DNA of 64,000 nucleotides, from contig JALUTQ010000039.1 in the NCBI GenBank assembly GCA_032718865.1, positions 1,674,001 to 1,738,000 of the forward strand, written 5' to 3'. This document shows positions 1 to 12,996 of the stretch, one piece after another (position 1 is the stretch's first letter; every line of letters begins with the position of its first letter). The stretch comes from Tilletia caries. Its lineage: Eukaryota; Basidiomycota; Exobasidiomycetes; Tilletiales; Tilletiaceae. The notes under the pieces were generated by a model. It saw only the letters and a list, made by a program, of their open reading frames with translations. It was not told where the DNA came from and did no database searches. A program made the position numbers and the translations under genes.

Positions 1-1248
1 CTCCTTTGACTGGGTCGGACGGAGCTGAGGCGGAAGGAAGCGAAGGTAGGTGAAAAGTAGAGGAATCACCGATGGCCGAGACGAAACTGGCATCGCCCCA
101 GTTACTGCCGCCGTCGATCTTGCTGGGACTGGAGGAGAAGTGCACCTCTCGTTCTGCAGCGACACCACGGACCGGTGTGAGAGGAGGGAGGGGTGGAGAA
201 AGATGGCCGGACAGGGAATCGCGCTTGTGAGAGGTCGACAGGGAGCGTTCGAGATTGGCAGTATTCAAGGAGCGACTGGACGCGGCAGTCGCGAAGACGC
301 GAGCCACTGCGCTGCCACTCTCCCCTGCTGCTGCTGATGATGATGCTGTGGGAGGACCCGAGGTGGAGGACCCGAGGGCGGAGACGGGCAGGACGGATGC
401 GCCCCCGACGGCAGAGGAAACGATGTTGGGCCAGTCTTCGCCGTGGAGTTTGAGGAGGTAGTCGGTGAGGACCTTGTCCTTGCGTTTGACGCGTTCGATT
501 TCGATTGTCTTTTCTTCGTTGCTGTTGTTTGAAAGAAAGAAAGAAGACGAGAAGAGGTAAGTTAATGGGCGGGGCTGTTGGAGAGAGAGGGGGCAAATGA
601 ACGCACTCTCTTTGGAGACCTTGGAGGATGTTCTCCTGCTGGTGGAACTCTTGCTCCAGATTTGACAAGGTTTGCTGGTTCAGGCGCTTCTTGTTGCTCT
701 GCAGATGGAAAAAAAGTAGATTCGGGTCAGTGGCTCCTCAGGCTCTCATTGAAGGAAGGAGTCCTGACCTGTTTGAGCTCTTCGACGAGTTGTTTCTGCA
801 TCTTGAGTTCGGCCCGGAGCTCTGCATTGTTCCTCTTGAGGTCTGCGATGATCTTGTCCTTGGACTCGCCTGCCTCGAGGAGGGCGTCGACCTGTTTCTC
901 GAGTGCTACGTGCTCGTCACCATCGTCGTCGTCGTTATCCGTGCGCGCGGTGTGGGAGAGGGAGGAGCGCCGTAGATCGAGGGACTGGGATGCTGAGCGG
1001 TGTTGGAGCGGGTGCAAGGATGAGCCCGAGGTCGAGGTCGAGGTCGAGGATGAGGTTGCTACCTGTGACCTGCGTCGGATGCGGTTGAGAAGTGCGCGGG
1101 TGGGCGTCTGGGGCGGCAGTGCTGGCGGCGGCATGGCTGATGCTGAGGCTGTGGCTGTGGCTGTGGTGGACGGTGGGAAGCTGTACTGGCGGTCATCCTG
1201 CTCTGGCTGCTGCAGCGAGAGCCGCGTCGAGTGTCTGCGTGCTGCCAT
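1..1248 (-). CDS. Coiled-coil protein of unknown function (partial, 3' end beyond the left edge)
   Basis: The gene starts at the ATG at 1248 and reads leftward off the window. I see exon 1 (1248-769), exon 2 (698-607) and exon 3 (521 to the edge), joined by two introns with normal GT/AG ends. The N-terminal 110 residues are low complexity (Ser/Thr/Ala/Pro, basic patch around LLNRIRRRS). They are followed by an acidic DNDDDDGDE stretch and a heptad-like helical segment (ALEKQVDALLEAGESKDKI, then LKRNNAELRAELKMQKQ) that continues through exon 2. After exon 3 starts there is a conserved-looking segment KRKDKVLTDYLLKLHGEDW, then Ser-rich sequence. This looks like a cytoskeletal or scaffold coiled coil. 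I do not recognise the family and assign no function. Confidence 0.7.
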
Positions 1249-1847
1249 TGTATGAGAGAAAAGCTGCACTCAGGAATGAATAATGAATAATGAATGCGAA
1301 TGTTTGGTGTTGCTGTCCAGGAGACGAAGTGTTGGTTTCCCGTTTGTTTGTTATTTCCGCTCGTTTGTCTGTTTTGTTTGTTTGCAGTCGCGTCGCGCTC
1401 GGAGCCTTTCACTCACAGCATGATCGTTGATGTGGTGATCACAGCCAAGATAAGATCAAAGCTCTCGGCCGATAGAAGAGTTATCAAGGCACCAGATAAG
1501 GACCCCAACTATGTATGCACATTGCACGGGCAACCACGCGGGGTGTTTTTGTAATGGATGTACGAACACTGGGGGAGGATTGTTGAGAACTTATTAGAAA
1601 GTGTGGAGAACGTTCCTATTGGCTGATTAGAAATTGCTCCCACCCGTGCACCCTCAAGAAGAACGACGCCGAGTTCGCAGTTCGCTCGCTGTCCTCTTCT
1701 CGCCGCTCGCCGCTCACCGCTCACCTCTTCGCTCTTCGCTCTTCTGCTGTTTCTCTCTCCCACTTCCCTTCCCTTCGCTTTCCTGCGCAGCCTCCTCCTT
1801 CGCTCACACCCTTGCCTTCCACACCTCACACCTTGTCAGCATCCAGC
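1249..1847. promoter_or_regulatory. Divergent intergenic promoter region (coiled-coil gene / YHM2)
   Basis: About 600 bp between two divergent start codons. It contains T-rich tracts at 1340-1386, an AGATAAG (GATA-type) motif near 1450 and a pyrimidine-rich leader (1700-1845) just before the YHM2 ATG. Positions 1389-1425 share a long near-identical word with 58186-58223 on the other strand (see the finding). Confidence 0.5.
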
Positions 1848-3125
1848 ATGGCCCCCACAGCGTCTTCCTCCGGCGGCGGGATCAACTGGTCCAACATCGC
1901 CGTTGGCTCCATCATGAACATCTTCGAGGTAACCACGCTCGGACAGCCCCTCGAAGTCGCAAAGACCCAGATGGCGTCAAACCGAGGCCAGACCCTACCA
2001 CAGGCACTCTCCACCGTCTGGTCCCGCGGCGGCGTCTTCGGCTTCTACCAGGGTCTCATCCCCTGGGCCTGGATCGAGGCCTCCACCAAGGGCGGCGTCC
2101 TCCTCTTCACCGCGGCCGAAATCGAGAAGGTCGCAAAGGCGGGCGGCGTCGGCGCCGGAACAGCTGGTCTGCTCGGCGGCATGGGCGGTGGAGTCGCACA
2201 GGCCTACGCGACCATGGGTTTCTGCACCTGCATGAAGACCGCAGAGATCACCCGGCATAAGCAGGCCGCCTCCGGTGTCGCTGCTCCCTCCACCTGGGCC
2301 GTCTTCATGGACATCTACCGTCGTGAGGGCATCCGCGGCATCAACAAGGGTGTCAATGCCGTCGCCGTCCGACAGTGCACCAACTGGGGTAGCCGGTCAG
2401 TCTCCCTCTTCCACGTCGCTCCATTCTATCCTACCTCGCCTTTTTACTGACGCGTTTCTTGACTCTGCCATACAGAATGGGCTTCGCGCGTCTGGCTGAG
2501 ACACCCATCCGCTCCATCTCCGGGAAGGGCGCGAACGAAAAGCTCAGCGCAGTCGAGCGCATTGCATGCTCCTCTATCGGTCCGTATCCCTACCTCTCTT
2601 TACGCGTCTCTCCCTTCTCTCAGCTGACGCGTTCTTTCTTTTTCCAAATGTACGCAGGTGGTGCACTCGCGACGTGGAACCAGCCCATCGAGGTCATCCG
2701 TGTCGAGGTATGTCCTCTCTCTATCCCCGCTCTTTCTGTTCTGGCTCCCCCTCTAACCCGCGACTTTACCCTTTCCAAAGATGCAATCGATGGCCAAGGC
2801 AGTTCCCGGCTCCAACCGACCCGAGAAGCTCACCATCGCCAACACCTTCCAGTACATCTACAAGGAGAACGGCATCAAGGGCCTCTACCGCGGCGTCAGT
2901 CCCCGTATCGCCCTCGGCATCTGGCAGACGGTGAGTTCGACCCTATGCGCGTCGCGTTTGCGCGCATACATTAAGTCGTGGCGCGCGCATACAACGACGT
3001 GCAAAAGCGCATATATGCGGGGTCACAGTGTGCTCATCACCATTTCTTTTATCCAGATCTGTATGGTCTCCCTCGCAGACTACGTCAAGGAGGCAATCGA
3101 GGCCACCAAGAACAAGGTCGCATAA
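1848..3125 (+). CDS. YHM2: Mitochondrial citrate/oxoglutarate carrier, YHM2 type
   Basis: Mitochondrial inner-membrane solute carrier. Yhm2 in yeast exchanges citrate for 2-oxoglutarate and supports cytosolic NADPH supply. Six exons can be read: 1848-2395, 2476-2579, 2658-2707, 2781-2930 and 3057-3125, with the 80, 78, 73 and 126 nt introns all GT/AG (five introns-exons junctions keep frame). The protein begins [20 protein letters not shown] and has the Yhm2-type variant of the carrier signature ([17 protein letters not shown]). It also has a central repeat with [20 protein letters not shown] and the family-diagnostic [16 protein letters not shown]. The last exon encodes a final amphipathic helix ending NKVA. 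Length is about 300 residues, as expected. The identification rests on motif recall, not on an alignment. Confidence 0.9.
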
Positions 3126-3927
3126 GCACAGAGACCTGCTATGGACGCGTCTCTTGGCCTGTATGGATTCGAGGCGACATTGCGGGGTGGTTGGAGAGAG
3201 ATGTGGAATGGGGATTCGGGCCGGGGAGAATGAGGGAGGAAGGGGGGAAGGAATGTGGGATCGCATGGGGGTTGAGAAGGATTGATGGGATCGAGCTTGC
3301 GGGAAGCGGACGCTCGGACGAGGCACGGGCCATCTTCTCCCCACAAAAAGGGTCAACGCTCGGGCGGAACGCACAGACGACTTGGGGTCCGGCTTCAGAT
3401 GGAACTTCCGACGCTCCTTTTTTTTTTCCCCTCATTCGTCGTCCCCTACCTTCCTGCTCATCCCGGGACAATCCCTTCTTCTTGTTGGAACAGCTTCCTA
3501 CCGATCTTCGTCAATCAAAAAAAACTGAACAAAGCTTTCCAAATCACCGCGGAGGCGTCTGGATGAGCCACTCTGTGCGCTTGGAGGCCCACGTGCTTGA
3601 ACAGCGGGTTGAGATTTGAGATGATTCCTTCCCGAAGAGAACGACATGAACGTATGGCGCGTTATACATAGCGGGAAACAAATCTGGCATCTACATGCCT
3701 AAAACATCGAGCACCACGTACGGCAGAGCAGGGGAGTTGGGAGGAGAAGGGATCACTTATACATCATATGTTTGATTGATTCATTGTCAAGCAGATAATC
3801 CTATAGACATCTGCTTTGGCAAGACGTGGATTCGACCCGTACCGGGCGGAGTCCTCCAGCACCAAGCAGGATGATTGTCGGTGACGTCCGGACAAGAGTC
3901 GACTGGAGACCGGCAGCGGCCCGCCCT
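3126..3927. other. Convergent 3' intergenic region, no gene seen
   Basis: About 800 bp between the ends of YHM2 (+) and the acetyltransferase gene (-). Only short shadow frames occur. There is a T10 run at 3418-3428 and mixed 3'-UTR-like sequence. No RNA gene or repeat was recognised. Confidence 0.6.
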
Positions 3928-5176
3928 TCATTCGAACGACTTGTAGAATACGATAGCATCCTGTGAGGACCCAAGAGTGATCAGTCGAAATAAAACACCA
4001 AGATACGTTAGCCACGAAGAGTAAAAAGTGGGGGAAAGAGAAGAAAACTCACAACATATTCCTCCTCCCCGCGCCGTCCTCTCTCGCCTTCACACCTCAA
4101 CCTGCCAACTTTAGGTATCACCGCAGCCCGAGTGAAGCCCAACCGGTCCCAGATCCGAACCGAAGCCAAATTGTTGGCGTACACCAGATTGAACACGCTT
4201 GCCTTGAATCCGAGAGCCGTTGCGTAGAAGACGTAGCTGTTACCCAACGTGGTGTTGAGGGAGAGGCCTTGTTGACTGGGTGAGACTACGAAGCCGCCGT
4301 TACAGATCTGGGCTCGCAGAAGAGAGAGGGAACAGGATGGGAGGAGGAGTCGACGTTAGAAATATGGAAGGATTTGAATCGAGTGTCAGGGATGGGCTGT
4401 AGGGGTTTTAAGAGATACGTACGTGAGAGGAGCGTCCCGGGTAGTTGGGCTGTGTCGGAAGGACGCAGAGTTAGGAAGAGCATGTGCGGGCAAAGCCGGA
4501 AGGGGGAAGGAAGAAGGGGGGAGAAGCAAAGGAAAGGGGTTGAAAGGCGAGGGGAGCAGTAAGGAAAAAGCTGAAAGCCATAGTCAACTCATACTTGCAG
4601 ATCAAACATCACGTAGCATAATGACTTACCTTGATACTAGCGGACGAAGGCCGATGAAGATCAAACATAAGCCTGGACCGATGTCTGTGTTGGATAGGGA
4701 CTCCTCACTCACTAGTAACAGCCTACCACTGCTTCCTTCCACGTCCTGCCTTTACGCGCCGCCTCAAGCAATGCACCCGGCGCTGTAACACCACCCGCCT
4801 CAATCAACCTTGCCTCCGTTCCTTCAATCTCAGCGCCCAATGCGGGAAGAGCGTCCGCGTCCTCCAACACACCCACAAAGACGTCGAGGGCCACGAAAAA
4901 GTACGTCTCGAATGCCTTGCCTTCCCCTCGAAATTCACTGGCATCCTCTTGCGGGTACACCCGACCGTCTTCGACCGTTGAGGCAATTGTTGACCGAAGA
5001 TGCTCGAGTAAAGTCCCGCCTTTGGAGTCCAATTGCAGGGCCTGGATCGTGGCGAGATCAGGGATCTGGTGTATGCTCAACTTGATTACCAGGTTGCGAG
5101 TTGGCCAGAGCGAGGAGGGTAGGCACACGCCTGTGGATGTCGGCCCAGTCCGGTCGATGGCACCGTAAGCACTCAT
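3928..5176 (-). CDS. GNAT-family N-acetyltransferase, MPR1-like
   Basis: Likely acetyl-CoA dependent N-acetyltransferase of the fungal Mpr1-related group (family members act on proline analogues such as azetidine-2-carboxylate or on P5C). Five exons fit: 5176-4713, a 7-nt microexon 4636-4630, 4449-4423, 4307-4053 and 3960-3928. Splicing gives the continuous family motif YYIKPNYPGRSSHICNGGFV, then GNSYVFYATALGFKASVFNL. The acetyl-CoA binding/substrate region VYANNLASVRIWDRLGFTR follows, and the conserved C-terminus EEEYVDAIVFYKSFE. The N-terminal half (about 150 residues) carries AFETYFFVALDVFVGVLE, also typical of the group. Without the microexon the YIK part of the motif is lost, so it is strongly supported. 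The exact substrate cannot be told. Confidence 0.85.
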
Positions 5177-5292
5177 TCTGCAAGAGCAAAGAGACAAGAT
5201 GCAGATAAAAAGGAGCGCGAAATGAGCAAGAAGAAAGTGGAAGCTGGAAGGCGAGGAATGAACTGAGGGTTGTGGAGCAAAAAGCAAAATGA

Positions 5293-5376
5293 TGATTTCG
5301 CCCGGGCTCGAACCGGGGACCACATGCGTGCTTAAGTTTGTTAAGCATGTGTCATAACCAGCTAGACCACGAAACC
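5293..5376 (-). tRNA. tRNA-Val (anticodon AAC) with a 10-nt intron
   Basis: The minus strand reads GGTTTCGTGGTCTAGCTGG through to a 3' CGAAATCA, with a 7-bp acceptor stem (GGTTTCG/CGAAATC). The A box is GTGGTCTAGCTGG, the T arm CCCCGGTTCGAGCCCGGG. The anticodon stem CATGC/GCATG encloses TTAACA + 10 nt + C, that is anticodon AAC with an intron (AACTTAAGCA) after position 37. Total 84 nt = 74 + 10. It closely resembles yeast tRNA-Val(AAC), which lacks this intron. Confidence 0.93.
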
Positions 5377-5795
5377 TTTTGATGAGTGGAATCTGGGCTT
5401 AGTAAATATATATTCGACAAACCACTCATACTGAGGATGGAGACTCAACCACCCTTTATCATCTGCCCAACGTCCGCAGCTGCCTATCAGAAAATCGTTC
5501 CACCAGCCCTCAACGCCTTAACAGAGCTTACGTATCGCAATGATGATCAACGAGAATCTCCACGGTGCTTCAAAAGAGAAGGATTCCTCTTGCGGCCCGT
5601 CCCTCTGAAGGGATCGAATTTGTGGTTGCCTTCTTGGTGGGAGGTGTCAAATCAAAAGACAGGTCAAAATGGTCGATCATCTTGCCAGCAGGGAGACTAG
5701 GACAAGGTGTGGTGGAGTGGTGTAATGTGTGACTGTATGGATGTATCCCAAGAATGCCGAGAATCGCGCGCAGATAGGTGCCAGACGACCCACTC
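5377..5795. other. Intergenic, nothing recognised
   Basis: About 420 bp between the tRNA 5' end and the PFKFB stop codon. Short shadow frames only. Confidence 0.6.
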
Positions 5796-8388
5796 TCAGG
5801 CCGCGGTGGATGGCACTTCCACCTCAGACGGACGCTGCTGGGACGGAGGCGCTCGCAACGAGGCGTGTTCGGCTTCGGCGGGGCTGGCGGCGCGTGGCAT
5901 TGGCGATGCCTTCGCTGATGGCTTGGGCCGATGTGTGTCGACACTGAGTGAGAGGAAGAAACACACGGTCAACAGGGAGCAATCCTCCGTTTTTTAGAGC
6001 AAGCGTCGGGCACTCACGCCTCGATGGGCAGTCGAAATCGTTTCTCGTCACAGCCATACGCCTTCGGTGTCAGCTGAATCACGGTGTGAAGCGGAATCTT
6101 GATGTCTAACCAAATCATGATAGGACGGGATCCCTCCCCAAGTCAGTACATCGCCTCTCTCCAAGATCAAGGTCCATGACTCACATGGCAGTTCCTCCTG
6201 GCTCAACGAATGAAAGTACGCGTACAACGCTCGCAAGATGGCCTGGTGCCCAATAATCAAGATGTTCTCCTGCCTCTCCAACTCCATGATCACCGGCTCC
6301 AACCGGACCACCACATCACGATAACTCTCACCACCCCGATACCGATAGTTGAACTTGTCCTCGTCCCGACTCGCGTAGTCCTCCGGGTAATACTCCTCGA
6401 TCTCCTCGTACGTCATCCCGTCGCACACACCTGCGTCCAGCTCGTCGAGCGACTTCCATGCCAGCTTAGGATAGGGTAGGAAGGAAGCTGTCTGGCCGGT
6501 GCGGCGGAGCGTGCTGTGCCAGACCGTTAGAGGCTTGTCGCCGATGTTGTCCTTGATCAGCTGAGGCAGCGCGCGGGCGTATGTCCAGCCATTCTCCGAC
6601 AAGTCGGAGTCTCCGCCAATCTTGCCCTGTACATTGAATTGCGATTCACCGTGCTGTTAGGTATGAATAGAGACAGTCAGAGATCAAGAGCTCCCAGCAT
6701 TCAGTGTGGAGACAAGAAACCCACCCGAGAGAAAAAGATATTCCGCGGCGTCAAGTGCAGATTCATCAGATAGAACGCGATCCGGCTCTCGAGGTACCCA
6801 TGGAACTGGTTGATGATGACCGACCGCCCCACATCAGTAATCTTGCAGTAGCTCAATGACGACTCCGAGCTGTCCTTATCGACCGTCTCGTAACTCGTCT
6901 CGTATTGCTTGATCCGGGCAATGAAGTCCCTCTTCGCGTCCTCAGGGTCCATGTTCGCATAATCGGGGTCACCACTGCTGACCTTGACGGCGATATTCGC
7001 AGCGATCACCTCGGGATCCGTACAGATGCTCTCGAGAAAGACGAGCGTCATGCCGTGCTCACGCGCGACGCGTTCGGCGAGGTACTTGCGCCGAGCCTGG
7101 GTCGAGTTGGTCGCGTCGAGAATACCTACATTGCCGCCACGTTTGAGCCAGCCGATGAGCTGCTCCAGACACTCTTCGGCCATCTGCTTCCGCAGATTGG
7201 CCCCGACTGGATTATTCGGGTCGAAAAAGTCGGCCGTGTGCTGCTCTCGGACACCCGAATTCTTGAGTTTTGCCTCTGCCAGTGCGCGACGCAGTTGACC
7301 GACGTTGAACACTTTGACGTCATATTCGAGCCACTGGGAAGCGGATCTACGGGTCAGAGTCATGTCCGCGCGCAGTGGACGACGGAGACGCGGTGTGCTT
7401 GGCCACTCACCCGCAGGTACCGCATCAGCTTGTTGCTGAGATAGCTCTTGCCTCGCGCAGGCAATCCCACCGTGGCGACAACAATCTTCTGACTGTAATC
7501 AGGCCTCGCACCCGCCGCTCCGAGCTGAGCTGAACGCCGTTCATTGCCAAGCTGATTCTGGCTCTTCCCACCCTCGCCAATGCCCGGCGCACCATCCATC
7601 ACCTGACCGACATACGAGGCCGACATCGGATCGGCGACAGCAGCATCATCAGCAGGCGTAGCAGGTACGCTGTCCCCATGTACGCTATTCGCCTGACTCG
7701 CACTCGCACTCGCAGTACCACCAACGCCAGCAAAGCCACCCGGCCGCTTTCCCTCGACCTGGGAGAACTCCTGCAAGCCGGGCCCAGCAGCCGCGGCGAG
7801 ACTGGAGCTGACGAGCTCCGGGTGGTCGCGCAGTAAGGCCTGCAGTCCAGTGGAGGACGAGGCCAGGTTGGAGGTGGCGACTGCAACCTCGAAGCGATCG
7901 CGCGCCGAGGCGGTGGGCGGGGACACGGGGCGGGACATGTTAAAGGTCGTACCGGACAGATGACGGGGCACGTTCCGAGCCGCTCCTCGACTCGCCGTAC
8001 TGCCACCGGCTTCCCGGTCCCCGCCGGCGGTACTGACGGAGGTGGTGCTTGTGCTTGAGCTTGCACTGGAATGGACACGATGCATTTTGTGTCCGTGCGC
8101 GCTGCCGCTCTCTGCGCGACCGATGGAGCCCAAGGAGGCGGGAGAGGCAGCTCCTGCTCCTGCTGCCCTGGAATGGGAAGATGTCGAGCTGGACGCTGAG
8201 GTGACGCGGTCAAGGGGACTGAAGGCGCTCCGTGATGGGCTGGTCGGATTGACAGCCGCTCGTTCCGGGCCGCTGGCTGATCGCGAGTGGGTCGTGGACG
8301 TACTGGTGGTCGCGCCGAGTGCTGTGAGATCCGTGCTGCTCTTGGGACCGCGTGGAGTCAGCGGCTCCTCCTTGGGAATGCCACTCAT
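5796..8388 (-). CDS. PFKFB: Bifunctional 6-phosphofructo-2-kinase / fructose-2,6-bisphosphatase
   Basis: Makes and breaks fructose 2,6-bisphosphate, the cytosolic regulator of glycolysis versus gluconeogenesis. Exon 1 (8388-7411) encodes a long Ser/Thr-rich regulatory N-terminus (about 290 residues, many possible phosphosites) and the Walker A loop VGLPARGKSYLSNKLMRYL. Exon 2 (7333-6725) completes the kinase domain (WLEYDVKVFNVGQLRR, GILDATNSTQARR). Exon 3 (from 6653) opens the phosphatase domain with the phospho-histidine motif SR|HGESQFNVQG and the second conserved GHQAILRALYAYF. Two further introns link ...EELPYIKIPLHTVIQLTP and a short Pro/Ala-rich tail ending at 5796. The catalytic His is kept, unlike in yeast Pfk26, so both activities are expected. 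Confidence 0.92.
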
Positions 8389-8749
8389 CCTCGATGCTGT
8401 CGGAGTGAAAGGTGATCTGCTTAGGCACGCTGTCTCCGTGCAATGGTTTTATCACTGCCAGGCGGATGGTCGTGGTTGTGCACATCAGTAAGTCGAGGTC
8501 GTGGTCCAAGCGCGATAAGTACTTAATGGGGAGCATTCGCCGGGACTCGGGTGACGCGGAAGAAGCCGGTTCTCGGTCAGCAGGAGCACACGGAACAGAG
8601 AACAGGACAAAGTCTGGCAGGGACGCAACCGCAAGCATTGATTGATTGCGGATACACGCAGAACGAAGTGCCCGCTATGCCCCGAACAAGAAATACAGGG
8701 ACGGGTATCCAAGGAAATCTCCTTCCGCCATTAAGCACCTTCGTCCTCG
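8389..8749. other. Intergenic between PFKFB and SPT20
   Basis: About 360 bp upstream of PFKFB and downstream of SPT20 (both minus strand). Likely PFKFB promoter and leader. No motif I can defend. Confidence 0.5.
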
Positions 8750-11969
<3,220 letters not shown>

Positions 11970-12254
11970 GCTCAGAGCAGGCAGTCCGTCGTTCGCCCGC
12001 GGATGAGCCTGGCAGTCAGTACTCAGTGCAATGAGGATCCGTGGAGTGAGTGACTGATGGCATGTATCTCGGTGTTGCTATGCGGAGGGTCCGAGCCTGG
12101 AAGACTGAGATGAGACTCAAATCCCGCGCTGAGACTCCAAAGTCTGGTTCGTCCATCAAACGCATCGACTGACTGACTGACTTGCAAGTTGCAACGCTTC
12201 CCTCGACGTTCTCGATGTGGGAGAAAGTCAAGCGCTGAGCCTTTAGCGAACACG
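11970..12254. promoter_or_regulatory. Divergent promoter SPT20 / NME6-like kinase
   Basis: 285 bp between divergent starts. It contains a GACTGACTGACTGAC tandem tetramer at about 12,168-12,182. No TATA box seen. Confidence 0.5.
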
Positions 12255-12954
12255 ATGTCTGCGTCTTCGGCCGTGCGTGCCGCTTTCTCACCGTCCTCCG
12301 CTCAGCTAGCCTCGCCCTCCAACCTTCAAGTAACCCTGGCCCTGCTCAAGCCGACCGTGACGAGCTACGCTCCAGACGTCTCCCAGGTCCTCAAAACGAT
12401 CAAACGATCCCCGCTGCAAATCGTACGGACAAGGAGACTGTTCTGGAAGGTCGACGATGAGGCAAAGAAGTTTTATGCCGAACACGAGGGACGCTTTTTT
12501 CACCAGCGATTGCTTCTCATGGCCTCTTCGTGTGTATTATTTTTGTCCCTGTTGTGTGGCGATTAAAGTCTGGGAGGTCCTGACAATCTTGGATTCTTCC
12601 CCAGCGGACCTTGTATGGCCCTTGCTCTCTCCGGTCCGAACGCCATTCAGGAGTGGCGTCGACTGATCGGACCCACGCACGTCTACAAGTCGAAATGGGA
12701 CGAGAAGTCCATGAACTCGCTCCGCTCACGGTTCGGACTGGGAGATACGCGCAATTCTTTTCACGGCAGCGGTAAGAAGGTTTCCTCTCGGCAAACTGTT
12801 GCAAGGGGGCTGACGTTCGACCGGCCATGCCATTTCTCTCACTCCCATAGATTCGCCTGAGAGCGCCGCGAGAGAGCTCGCCATGATTTTCGATGGGTGG
12901 GATGTAAATTGGTGGCTTGAGCAAGAGCGTCAACGTCAAGTCGTGGAGACATAG
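12255..12954 (+). CDS. NME6: Nucleoside diphosphate kinase, NME6-like
   Basis: NDK-fold protein. Three exons (12255-12529, 12605-12771, 12851-12954), introns GT/AG with frame kept. Motifs in order: TLALLKPTVTSYAP (NDK N-terminal strand), KKFYAEHEGRFFHQRLL, the loop SGPCMALALSGPNAIQEWRR, IGPTHVYKS, and RSRFGLGDTRNSFHGSDSPE with the phosphate-carrying His. Length about 180 residues and the insertion pattern fit the NME6 group rather than the short housekeeping NDK. An in-frame upstream ATG at 12189 would add an Arg-rich 22-residue leader (MQRFPRRSRCGRKSS) that could act as a mitochondrial presequence. I chose 12255 as the conservative start. Confidence 0.85.
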
Positions 12955-12996
12955 AACCACACGCGCTCGTTCGCTTGTTATGTTGTGATTGATGGA

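Noticed and set aside
3795..3930. tRNA-like B box (GGGTCGAATCC) on the minus strand
   Set aside because: No pairing acceptor stem or A box at the right distance.
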